Source: Paramecium tetraurelia (Eukaryota; Ciliophora; Oligohymenophorea; Peniculida; Parameciidae). Taken from it: 64,000 bases of DNA. Location: contig NW_001798963.1 of assembly GCF_000165425.1 (NCBI RefSeq), positions 124,001-188,000 on the forward strand, given 5' to 3'. Below the pieces are notes generated by a model. The model saw nothing but the letters and a program-made list of their open reading frames with translations, was not told the DNA's origin and made no database searches. Shown in pieces: positions 54,401 through 64,000 of the stretch; the stretch's first letter is position 1; each line of letters begins with the position of its first letter. The translations under genes were made by a program, and so were the position numbers.

Positions 54401-56294
54401 TCCCCAATTTTTTTCAATTAATAATTCTTCAAGTTCAGTGAATGAAAAAAAGAAAAATAATCCATTTAATAAAGAGGAAGCTGAAATTATAATAGATCCA
54501 AAATGGGAACAGGATTTGCCTTAATTTGATTCATAATAATTTGAAATAAAGCCTGAGCTAAAAAAAAACCTGGATACAATTGTTGAAATGCAAGAAGAAT
54601 CTCTTACTTAGAGTTATGCAGTACAAAACAGGAACTCAGCTTTGTATTAGGATAATACTATAACAGAGTATTAAGACAAATCGATTGAAGAATCAAAAGT
54701 AATTCAACCTTTCTTAAAAATTTAATCTTAAGAGATCCTATCTGCATAAAAAGGAATTGTAAGAGAGAGCAAGGAGAGTAATTAAGATGCAATAAATCCT
54801 TAATAGTTGGTTGAATAATTAATGCCAGGTTTACATGATGTTATAAGAAAATCGTTCTAATAAAATATAGAAAGTTAATTGTAATAATTAGCTACTTAAT
54901 TTTAACAAAAATTGTAAGATGATGAATAAGAAAACTTTGATATTGATAAAATTAGTTCAAAAGTGTTTATGATAGAGAATTTGGTTTAGGGATATGGCAA
55001 AAAGCTAGATTAAATATCAGAAATGCTAAATAAAGAGAAAGAAAATTAAGATTCATAAAAAATACAAGACTAAAATACTTAAAGTAAGGCTGGTTTTCTT
55101 TAGGATTCTTAATAACCACTTTAAAAATAATAAAAATAAATATGCTCACCATTTGAATTAAATTTAGAAGATCACTTTGAAGAATCTCCTATATAGAATT
55201 ATTAAAATTAAAATTAGAGTTAGAACAATTCAAAATTAAGGGTTGCTTAATCAAATCTAGTATACACTTCTCAATAAAAAGGCTTTATTCCTTATTAGAC
55301 GTTACATTAAACATAATCAAAATACATAAATGAAAGTCAAATAAGAGAAGACTTCTAGGAGGATAAATTAAGAATATTCTAAACAAATTATCAATTTTAA
55401 AAGTAGTCACTTAAAGGGTTATAGGAATTCGAGATTCAAAATTTTAGAAAATAGTGTTTATGTGAGTAGACAACACTTCTAGATACATATGAATTGATAG
55501 TTACGTTAACATCTGAAAAATATGAAAGTGATGATCTTACAGGTTATAAAATAATAATTTCTTTAAAAAATAAAGCTCAATATGATATCTAAAACTTAAT
55601 AGTCTTATTTAATTCCAATAAAAGTATAATTTAAATATTATATTGTAGTAAAGGATGAATATCATGTAAAACCTGAAAAAATTAGTTAATCTTATTTAAA
55701 CCCTGGAGATATCATTAGATAAGAGATAACATTTAAATATTATGACCTTTAAAGCATGTATTTAAATTGCTTCATTAAATACACAATTAATAATTTTAAG
55801 ATGGGATACAATTTTAATAAAATATCTTAAAGTCAAGGACTATAAGGCACATAAGATTATTCAAACTTGTATCTTTCTTAGATGAATAGTAGAAATGTGA
55901 TTTAAGAGTAAATATTTATATTATTATTAGGGTTGGATAATTTAAGAGGAACTTTCAATTTTGCATAGCCAGGCCAGCAAATAAGTTCTTTGTTTATAAT
56001 TTTATTACCAGTGAAGAAATAAATGAATGCGAAATGAAATGTAGAAGTGAGTAGTTTTATTTGAGATCTCTGGATGAGCTTATAATATTTCATCCTTGGT
56101 TAATACAAATAGACCAATTTACTTTGGGAGGGAAAGTGTTTATTTAATTGAAAAACAGTGGCTATGAATTTGTGATAAAAGTAGTTAACAAAAACCAAAA
56201 GGGAGTCATCTTAATGAATGGAATGAACATGGATTAGAAATTAACCGAACATTTTCTCAGTTTCTTTGCCTTTTTATTTAGTAAATTATATTGA
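51414..56294 (+). CDS. Giant polyglutamine protein with adaptin-ear-like C-terminus
   Basis: Two introns near the 3' end (25 and 23 nt) give 1,610 codons. Residues ~1-650 are low-complexity Ser/Asn/Gln/Pro with short conserved-looking islands (GKISGMAFTFNFPNQF; DDWFKKEDSSRRMS). Codons 53370-54251 are a tract of about 290 residues, mostly Gln, written with CAA, TAA and TAG. Then an NPF motif (NNPFNKEEAE, near 54460), a coiled segment (ISSKVFMIENLVQGYGKKLD) and a folded end: TYELIVTLTSEKYESDDLTG, GDIIRQEITFKYYDLQSM, RPANKFFVYNFITSEEINEC and HPWLIQIDQFTLGGKVFIQL. This end resembles the beta-sandwich plus platform of adaptin appendages. An endocytic or coat adaptor is likely but not proven. Confidence 0.75.
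53370..54251 (+). repeat. Polyglutamine tract built from CAA, TAA and TAG codons
   Basis: In the frame of the surrounding gene (positions divisible by three as codon starts) nearly every codon is CAA, TAA, TAG or CAG, broken by Leu, Tyr, Lys, Glu and Ile. The DNA itself is an (A,A,T)-type quasi-repeat, so other frames give polyasparagine on this strand and polyisoleucine on the other. The flanking frame shows which one is used. Confidence 0.85.
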
Positions 56295-56334
56295 TCTTAT
56301 CTAAATAATTGTAATATCACCCATTTATATATTA

Positions 56335-57494
56335 TCATAATATTTTGCCAACATGTATTTTGTATCCAAATTTGTTCAACTCTCTATTAATAATTTTGGC
56401 TGCATAAGGCAATCTATAGAAGGGAATTTGTGGAAACAAATGATGTTCTGTTTAAAATTACATTCCTCCCATCAACAAATTAGATAACCAATCTAAGATT
56501 TAATTAAATAGACATTACCAGTCCAATCATAATTTCTAGATGTGATAATTTAATGTTCAATAAAAGGCTTGTCAATTTTATTAAAGAACTTATATTCTCT
56601 TTCGTGATTCCCTATCAAAATGCAGGCGCTAAAGAATCCTGCAATATATTATGCAACAACATAAATCCATATTTTTTGTTAGAATACGATTATTTGATGT
56701 ATTAGTATATAGATGATGTCAATCTTGTTGTATGATGCAAGAAAAGAATCAAATTTCCATCTAAAAATTATATATTTCTTTTATACTTCAAATAAAGGAA
56801 TCCAAATTACCATTTTTGATATACGTGATTAATATCATCGTCTTTACCTATTCTATTTGTGAAGATATGATGGTTATTGTGTTTGAATTGCCACCAATCA
56901 GCAGAAAAACCATGAATAATTCCATAAGGAATAGATAGTTTATACAACAAAGGATTTCGGTTGTGGTTTGTTGAATGTCCTTACCATCTAACGATATATT
57001 GTAAATCTTACCCAGCCACTATTTAAGTCAAAGCAATAGTAGGTATTGCTATATACCATTCACTAGTAACCCCTAAATACAAGCCTAGACTCAACCCAAT
57101 AAAAAGGAGAAGTTCAATTGTCCAATCAGGCTCAAAAAGGTTTTTTACTTACTTTTTGATGTGAGTATATTGTTTGCTTTCTTCAGATTCCTTAATATTA
57201 GACCTCACAACTTTTTAGGATTTTAATATTTTCAAAGCTCGTTTGGAGTGTAGGCACCTAAAATTTCAATAAATTTAGTTAATTACCTGAAATATTCTGT
57301 AATATCTTCTTTCTCATCCTTCATCTTTTCAAAAAAGGATTTGCCGGCTGGATGTTTGGGAACATATTCGGTCACATCGTATTCTTTGTTTTTGTATATG
57401 AATCTGAAAACCTTTATGATTAATGAATAGCGTATACATCCTTATTTTCAACAGATTAAACACTTTGGCTACTTGGTTCTGGTAATGGTGCCAT
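56335..57494 (-). CDS. Cytochrome b5-fused front-end fatty acid desaturase
   Basis: Introns of 26, 29, 26 and 26 nt give 350 codons. Residues ~20-75 form a cytochrome b5 domain: RFIYKNKEYDVTEYVPKHPA, then ITEYFR and CLHSKRAL. Both heme His are present, but the usual HPGG is HPAG. The membrane desaturase follows, with His boxes GHSTNH (HxxxH), HNNHHIF (HxxHH) and QTEHHLFPQIPFYR (QxxHH, the front-end type), and hydrophobic spans between. It inserts a double bond between an existing one and the carboxyl end of a fatty acid in the ER, with electrons from its own b5 domain. Delta-5, delta-6 or sphingoid specificity cannot be told. It converges with the polyglutamine gene, 40 bp apart. Confidence 0.9.
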
Positions 57495-57787
57495 TTGATA
57501 TTCTAACAAATTAATAATATCTTTATTAAATTTGATAAATATTTCACATTAATTTTAGTATAAATACTGCCAATTAAAAATATTATTAAATTATCACCCC
57601 TTGATAGATAATGTTTCTATTTAATTAAATTCACAAATTCTTTATACATCACTTTTATCTCTAAATGCAACATAATTCTTTATTATCTATAGATCCAAAT
57701 TTTTCATTTTACATTAATTAATTGAGGATTTTTAATTTTTTTTATTATTCTATTGATTTACTATTAAATCCTAATTATTATTTTTCT

Positions 57788-60123
57788 ATGAATAACTTAA
57801 AAGACAAGGAAACCAAAAAAATCGATTTAAATTTCGCTCTCATAGATTATGAGTCATCATCTGAGGCAAACGGTGAAGTAAATAAAGACCCTATGTCTAT
57901 AATAAAAAAATTACATAAACAAATGTTTTAGGATTAGACCTAGGATGTAGTAGTTGGATATGTGAATACATATAACAAAGATAACCTAATTACAGAATTA
58001 CCTTATTTATTGTAATAAATGGAATACAAGCAAATATATAATTAAATAAGATAATAAGTTTTAGTCATTTTTCACTATATTGGAGGTGCTACAGAAACTG
58101 TGCCAATTACATTAATTAAAAAGGCCAGAAATAGATATGGACAAAACCCAATAGAAGCAAATTAACCAAAAGATTATTACGTGTCGACTAATATGGATTT
58201 GAAATAAGTTAGAAGGAACTATTAGGAGACAGTCTAATCAGAAGCAGAGCCCTTTAAGATTAAGGAAGATATTCAAAATGATGAAATCAATAAATTATAG
58301 TATTTGAATCATTTAATTTAGTTACTTATGCTTGAAGGAGTGTGAAGCTAAACATTTAAGGTGCATATTAATCCAAATCAATAAAGTGAATTAGAAACTA
58401 TTTACAGACTAAAGAATATCAGCTAGAATATTTTAAATTTTAATCAGATGGTCAGATGTTCAGAATGAATAGAGTGAAGAAAGTCTAAAAGTAAAGAGCT
58501 AATGAGTTTTTAGTTTTGAATAATGAAATATAATAATTAAATTTGCAATAAATGATAATGAAATAGCAATCTATTTCTACTAATACAACTCTGGGTTCTT
58601 AGTTTTTTAAGGTTTATTTTAAAATTCATTACCACACTCAACCTGGCAAAGCAATATACATAGTTGGAGACAATAAATAATTTGGAAATTGGAATCCAAT
58701 AAAAGGAATGCGCTTATAATGGAACGAAGTAAGAAATACTTAGATATATACGATAAGAATGATGAGTGGACAATCTGCATTGGGGTTGATCGATCTCAAT
58801 ATTAGAAAATTGAATATAAGTTTATAGTGAATAACTTCGATAATCCGACCTTGTAGGATCCGATTTGGGAACCAGGGGAAAATAGAGTTATCACCACTCA
58901 TATGATTTAAAATGAGACCAAATCAGAATATTTTAATTGTATTTAATAAATAAATATCAAAGGTGAATATTGGGGCTATAGAACAATCAAATTGAAGTTA
59001 AATTACAATTTAGCTTAAAAATAAAGAATGATGGTAATTGGCTCTATAGAATAATTAGGTCAATGGAGTCATCCTGTATTAATGAAACCCTAATAAAAGA
59101 TAGATATATGTAGTTTTCATTCTTATTTAAGTGAATGACGAGCCAGTTTAGTAATGGTCTATTTCCTTTATTGTGGATCCTATGAATTTTTCATTTAGAT
59201 ACTTTTATGTAATTAGAAATGATGAGAATGGATCAATGATATGGGAGAGAGGTAATGGACGATATCTGAAATCAAGTGATTTAAGATCATTTAGATAAGT
59301 TCAAACTGTGTATGCTAAATCTCCTATCAGAATTAAAACTTAGTTATTGGCAGCATGTTAAAATTAGAGATTATAAAAATTAAAAAATGGTTCATTTTGT
59401 TCTGATAAGCAACTAAAGATTAATAAAGAAACTAGTATAGGTTATTCTTTCTCAGATAAGGAACCTTCTTTCTTTTATTATGAGTCGTTTGGAAGACTTA
59501 ATAAATTGGATTGGAATTTTGTAGTCTAATTTGCTATCACACAAATCAATGAAAATATTATTATTGGACCTTATCCTTAGAATGAATAGGATATACTAGT
59601 TTTAAAATCTCAAGGAATTAAGGCTGTCTTAAATCTACAGACAAGATTAGATATTTATCATCGAGGAGTGGATTGGGATGAAATACAAAATAGCTATAAA
59701 AAAAATGACATTATAATGAAGAATTTTGAAATTTTTGATATGGATCCAATAGATTTTGAAAGAAAAGCATTTAAAGCTGTGTAACTATTGAAAAAATTAA
59801 TCAATAACTATGAATTTGTTTACGTTCATTGTACATCAGGAATTGGAAGAGCTCCCTCCCTTGTGGTATTATATTTATCCACAGTATTACAAATTCCATT
59901 AAATGAAGCAATTTCATTTGTAAAAAAAAAAAGAGAGCATTTCTACATTAATCATAGTAATAAATCTAAACTTATCATAGATATGTTGAGAAAATCATTA
60001 CAAAAAACTGAAATATTTAATAATGGTGAAGGATATGAAGAAATCTCAGTATTCAATTAATATTAAATTGGAAGCCTACAAAAAATTTATGAATAGAAAT
60101 TTGATTATAATTTACTTTATTGA
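57788..60123 (+). CDS. Glucan phosphatase, two CBM20 domains plus dual-specificity phosphatase (laforin/SEX4-like)
   Basis: Five introns (21, 22, 31, 29 and 22 nt) give 736 codons. First CBM20 (~210-320): KVYFKIHYHTQPGKAIYIVG, NKQFGNWNPIKGMRLQW and PIWEPGENRVI. Second CBM20 (~325-440): MMVIGSIEQLGQWSHPVLM and SMIWERGNGR. The phosphatase domain (~560-700) has NENIIIGPYPQNEQDI, VLNLQTRLDI, general-acid region FDMDPIDFERKAF and the P-loop YVHCTSGIGRAPSLVVLYL with intact Cys (59830-59832) and Arg. The GRAP ending is like plant SEX4/LSF2. It would remove phosphate from glycogen-like storage glucan in the cytosol. TAA codons near 60058 are Gln; the real stop is TGA at 60121-60123. Confidence 0.9.
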
Positions 60124-61266
60124 AGGAGTTGTTTAAAGTAAATGATTTTATATTTTTTGCATGATTAGATTATAAATCTAGTTTATGGTTATACAATTTA
60201 TGTTTTTAACAATAAATAATAATCAAACATATTCTAGTTAAAATAATAATAATTTTTCTAGGATCTAAGATTTTTTTAAGAAATAATCAAATGAAAAAAA
60301 GAGGTTGTTTTAAAAATAACACTTTTTTTTGAATAGGCAAATATATTATCTGAATTAGTTTAAAATATTAATTGTATGTAACATAGCCTCTATTTGAAAT
60401 TGTCAGAATTTACTTATTTCTTTTTAAAGATAAGTCTTAAACCAAATAAAAAGAAACTTATTGATCTAGTCTTCCTTTAAGTCTTAAGCTAAACTTACTA
60501 TTAAAATTAATTAAAATGTTTAAAACGTAATATAAACATGTATAACAAATTTCAATTCAAAACTCTATTGTCCAAAATAGCTTTCATAATAACTGAGAAG
60601 CATCCAAAATGAGCAATATTTCTTTTTTATTTTACAATCATAAATCCATTTTTATTTACTAGGTATGAACATTTTTCAATTTGGTTTCTAAATATTCCAT
60701 CCTAATTTTAGTTAATTTTTTATTCTAGATTATTTTATAATTAACAATTCCGATTAAATTCAGTCACTTTAAAATTCTTTGGATTTCATAGTACCACTTT
60801 ATATCATCTTTTATGGATTCAAGTAAATTTCTGATTAAGTTTTAAATTAAACTTAAATCAAATTGTTATTTATTTATTTATTTAATGAAAACATCTCAGA
60901 ACTGATATTCATATTTCAAAGCGCATCTATTCTGAAATCTTCAAAGTCAAGAATTTCTTTGAATATAGAATATAAGTTTGTTAAATAAAAAAATCTAAAT
61001 ATTAGACAGAATTGCATGGACCATGTAGTATAATAATCTTTTTTAATATTTTCCAATGTAAATTTATTGTCATATTAAACTAATTAATATTTTTTAGTTT
61101 AATTTTACAAATATAGATTATTTCAAAGACTTATATATTTTTGATTATATTTTGTGAAAAATTGTGATTTAAATTACGAGTAACAAAGAGCCAAAGTGCA
61201 AAATTTATACCTGATTTTAAACATCTATCATTTCGCTGGATAATAACAATAATTAATAATTAAAAT
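60124..61266. other. Intergenic, about 1.1 kb, no gene seen
   Basis: Very AT-rich, with T- and A-runs and dense TGA in all frames. No conserved peptide or RNA is evident. It lies between two genes on the same strand, so it includes the 3' end of one and the promoter of the next. Confidence 0.6.
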
Positions 61267-62468
61267 ATGTAAAACCAAAAGTAATTCCCGTGCAAAATAG
61301 GAGATCAAAATTTTACAATAGAATTATCTACATCTTCTTTGGATCTTATTAATTAGGAATAAAGAATTTCCTTTAAACTTTCACTAAAACTTATTATCAC
61401 TTGGGTATTTTATGGAGATAAAATAATTGGGTTTAAAGTTGAGAATCTAGAGGTAGAAGGTACAACAGAAGATATGTCTAAGTTAAAAATGTCCTTGGGT
61501 TGTCTTGCAACATTTAAAGGAATTTTAAAATTTTATACTTTTCAATAAACTATTTACCTAAACTAGAACAATACCACTAAAGTATTAAGCTATTTGAATT
61601 TAGGTTTGTTAACTTATAAGTAATCGTAATTATAGAATCTATGCTTGTAAGTGCTACAAGAAATGTAATCGTTCAATTGAATCCATTCATGAAGAAATAA
61701 ATTTAATACTAAAACTGTAAGGTCATAAGTTTATTCCAATGATTTACGAAGTGTATGAATCGAATTCCTGTGTATATTTGATAATGGAACATTTATATAG
61801 GAATTTTGACAATGACTTTACTGATGAAGAGATTAAAATAATTGTTTACGTATATTTCATAATTAACGAAGAATTTGCTGTTATCAATCAAAAAACTAGA
61901 AAAACTATTGATAGCCCATAAAAGTATTTCAAGGTCTCATATTATGTTTGATGAGGACAATTAATTAAAACTAATTGGATTTAGTAATGCAGTTATTCAA
62001 AAAACAACAAATCATGAATTTGAGCTGGACATTTTTAAAGTGGGTACTTTAATGTATAAATTGTACTAATTATTATGTAAAATTAGCTACAAAAAAAATA
62101 TGTAAGGCGATTAAGACTAATTTCCTGAAATTCCAGATTTTGGAAGTGATCTTTTGAAAAATCTCCTTGAAAACTAGTCTTACTATAGATTTAATATGGA
62201 TGCAGCCTTATAACATCGATACTTCAATTCTTTAAGCGGAGATGGAATTTATAAAGGTATTTATCCAAACATATTTAGAAATTTATTCAATGAATCCCAA
62301 ATTTAAGGATAAGATCGAAGAATCCTAGTCTTACTAAACTAAGAATTTTAACACTCTATTATCTTTAACAAAATAATAATAATATTTTTAAGTAGATATG
62401 TCGACAGAACTCTAAAACTGATTTTATATTTTTTTTTAGTTTATTTAACTATTAAATTTAGATATTGA
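61267..62468 (+). CDS. Protein pseudokinase of a ciliate kinase family
   Basis: Two 22-nt introns give 385 codons, MQNQKQFPCKIGDQ to TGA at 62466-62468. An N-terminal PH-like module (~25-110: KLIITWVFYGDKIIGFKVEN) precedes a kinase fold. The N-lobe keeps the beta-3 Lys (YRIYACKCYKK) and helix-C Glu (HEEINLILKLQGHKFIP), then MIYEVYESNSCVYLIMEHL. The catalytic loop, normally HRDLKxxN, reads KSISRSHIMF (61923-61940). The magnesium motif DFG reads GFS in KLKLIGFSNA-type context (LKLIGFSNAV). Both catalytic Asp are lost and no Gly-rich loop is clear. It is probably a regulator or scaffold. The last ~30 residues are AT-rich, and the true end may be earlier. Confidence 0.8.
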
Positions 62469-63401
62469 TCTTCCAACGCAAATGCTATTTGAAGCCAACC
62501 AGATATTTCATAACTTTGTTAAACTATAAATTAGAAATTTTAACTATTTTGATATTTATATGGTAACACTTTTATTGTTTCAATTTTTAATTATTTACAA
62601 TATAGTATAAAAATATATTTATCGCATTTATTGCATGCATAAATAGTACGGTAATTACATTTCCATATCTTTGATACGTGATTTTTCTTTTATCAACTGT
62701 GTCTTAATTAAACAAAATTTTGAAGATTAAACCAAATTGGGAATATAATAATAATTTAATTTATGGTAGTAAATTGAATTAAAAAAAAAATAATCTTTAA
62801 CAAAGTTTAGGTAATTTACAGAACACAAGTTAACAGTTGAATTATACAATATCATAAATTCCCTAAAAATGTATATTATTAAGATCGTAAATTTATAATC
62901 ATAGTTTTAAATTTCTTATGAATATTATAATTTATTGCTCAATCCTGTTTGAGGATAGTATTTATAGGATTTCAGTCGACTTCTATTAAATTCATAATAA
63001 CTTTTTTTTAGTAGCTTATAAATCTTATCAATTAAAGAAGAAAAATCTAATATAATAGTAAGAATATAATTTATTTGTTTAAAATACTAATATTATTTTA
63101 GGGTTCGTAAATATTGACCTATTCCATTTTCAATGAGATCTCTTGGGATTGAGAATATAAGAATGATTAAATCAACTTCTATAGTATTTTACTCAATAGG
63201 TACTCTAAACGATAGTTTTTTAATAAGTCAAAGGTAAAAAAATCAGTTAGACCCATTTATATTCTATTAATTTAAAAAACCTATTTTTTTTCTTTATGGA
63301 ATGATATTAATCAATCTTAATTTCTATAATTAATTATTAAATATTCTCAAATTTATTTACTCCTAAAAATAAGAATTTTATATTAGATAAATTTATTAAT
63401 A
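62469..63401. other. Intergenic, about 0.9 kb, no gene seen
   Basis: AT-rich DNA between two convergent genes. No open frame of note on either strand, no tRNA and no repeat beyond simple A/T runs. Confidence 0.6.
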
Positions 63402-64000
63402 TCATAATCTAAATCCAGATTAATAACTCCCATTCGGTTATGTTTGCTTAATATATTGTGTATCACCCTATTTTAATAACAACCCTTTTGGAATAAACTC
63501 TCCTACTTATTATAAATGTTCCTGTAAGATTTTATTCTTCTCCTCCTCTATTACTTGTTATTTATAGACTTCTTCTCTTCTTTATCTTTCTAATTATTCC
63601 ATCTCTTTTTATTTTTCCATTTAAAACAATTGTAATCTTTGTTGCCATAATCTCTCAACTTCTTTTTTATGCTCCATTTCTTTCATTCTTCTTTTCTATT
63701 ATCCCAATTATTCAAGTTTATCATCTTCAGCAAATTTTTTCATCATTTGATCTCTAAAATCTCTTTCTAATTATTATTCTTCTTCTTTCTGCCTTTACTT
63801 TCTTATTCTGGCTTCTTATTCAGCTTATTGCATTTCTCTTTTCTAAAATTCTCTTTTATTTGCTTCATCAATATCCTTTTATCTCATCTAAGCATCATAT
63901 TATTCTTAATAAAGCTAGAATCTTAATTCTGTTAACAATTCTGCCTCTTACTTTCTTCTCTCTTCCTCTTCCTTCAATTTTTAGAAGATTTTATCTCTAC
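63402..64000 (-). CDS. MNS1: MNS1-like ciliary protein, C-terminal part only
   Basis: The reading frame enters at the right edge of the window and ends in TGA at 63402-63404, so about 199 codons of the C-terminus are seen. It is a dense charged helix with the trichohyalin/plectin-homology motifs of MNS1: FRDQMMKKFAEDDKLEQLGQ, KRRMKEMEHKKEVERLWQQR, then EEKNKILQEHLQQ and the terminal GEFIPKGLLLKQGD. MNS1 is a microtubule inner protein of the axoneme and helps dynein docking. No intron lies in the visible part. The 5' end and start are outside the window. Confidence 0.88.

Overview
The window looks like macronuclear DNA of a Paramecium-type ciliate. It is very AT-rich, and recognisable proteins stay open only when TAA and TAG are read as glutamine and TGA is the only stop. 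The genes carry many tiny introns, mostly 20-34 nt with GTA...TAG ends. For most genes I placed the introns by hand and checked that the spliced length divides by three and restores a conserved protein. I ran no database search; names rest on recognised motifs.

Layout. 1-5132, plus strand: a damaged coiled-coil gene, mitochondrial PheRS, a PACRGL-like gene and an unknown gene. 5186-14002: an unknown gene, a dual-specificity pseudophosphatase, APC8/CDC23, an unknown gene, a PTB-like RRM protein, another unknown gene and SRP receptor beta. 14003-15137: non-coding, with a cluster of hairpins. 15138-16779: a PiggyMac-like (piggyBac-derived) gene. 17064-26958: a membrane protein, DNAI7/CASC1, an Sfi1-like repeat protein, a MORN protein, a TBC protein, an EF-hand/C2 membrane protein and a coiled coil. 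27620-35173: a CFAP96-like protein, small unknown genes and a large AXDND1-like gene. 35990-44124: a giant BEACH-WD40 gene. 44213-51374: an HTH protein, a kinesin, a CFAP100-like protein and a Myb/SHAQKF protein. 51414-56294: a large protein with a polyglutamine tract of about 290 codons and an adaptin-ear-like C-terminus. 56335-62468: a cytochrome-b5 desaturase, a laforin/SEX4-like glucan phosphatase and a pseudokinase. 63402 to the right edge: an MNS1-like protein.

Themes. Many genes belong to cilia and basal bodies (PACRGL, DNAI7, CFAP96, AXDND1, CFAP100, MNS1, a kinesin, Sfi1-like repeats), as expected in a heavily ciliated cell and not evidence of an operon. Genes are packed tightly: four divergent pairs have start codons only 8-44 bp apart, and convergent stops are often 33-60 bp apart. 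Several enzyme-like proteins have lost catalytic residues (phosphatase Cys, kinase Asp residues, TBC glutamine finger). A few reading frames are broken by an in-frame TGA or a homopolymer-length shift; these are either decaying duplicates or sequence errors, and the window alone cannot decide.
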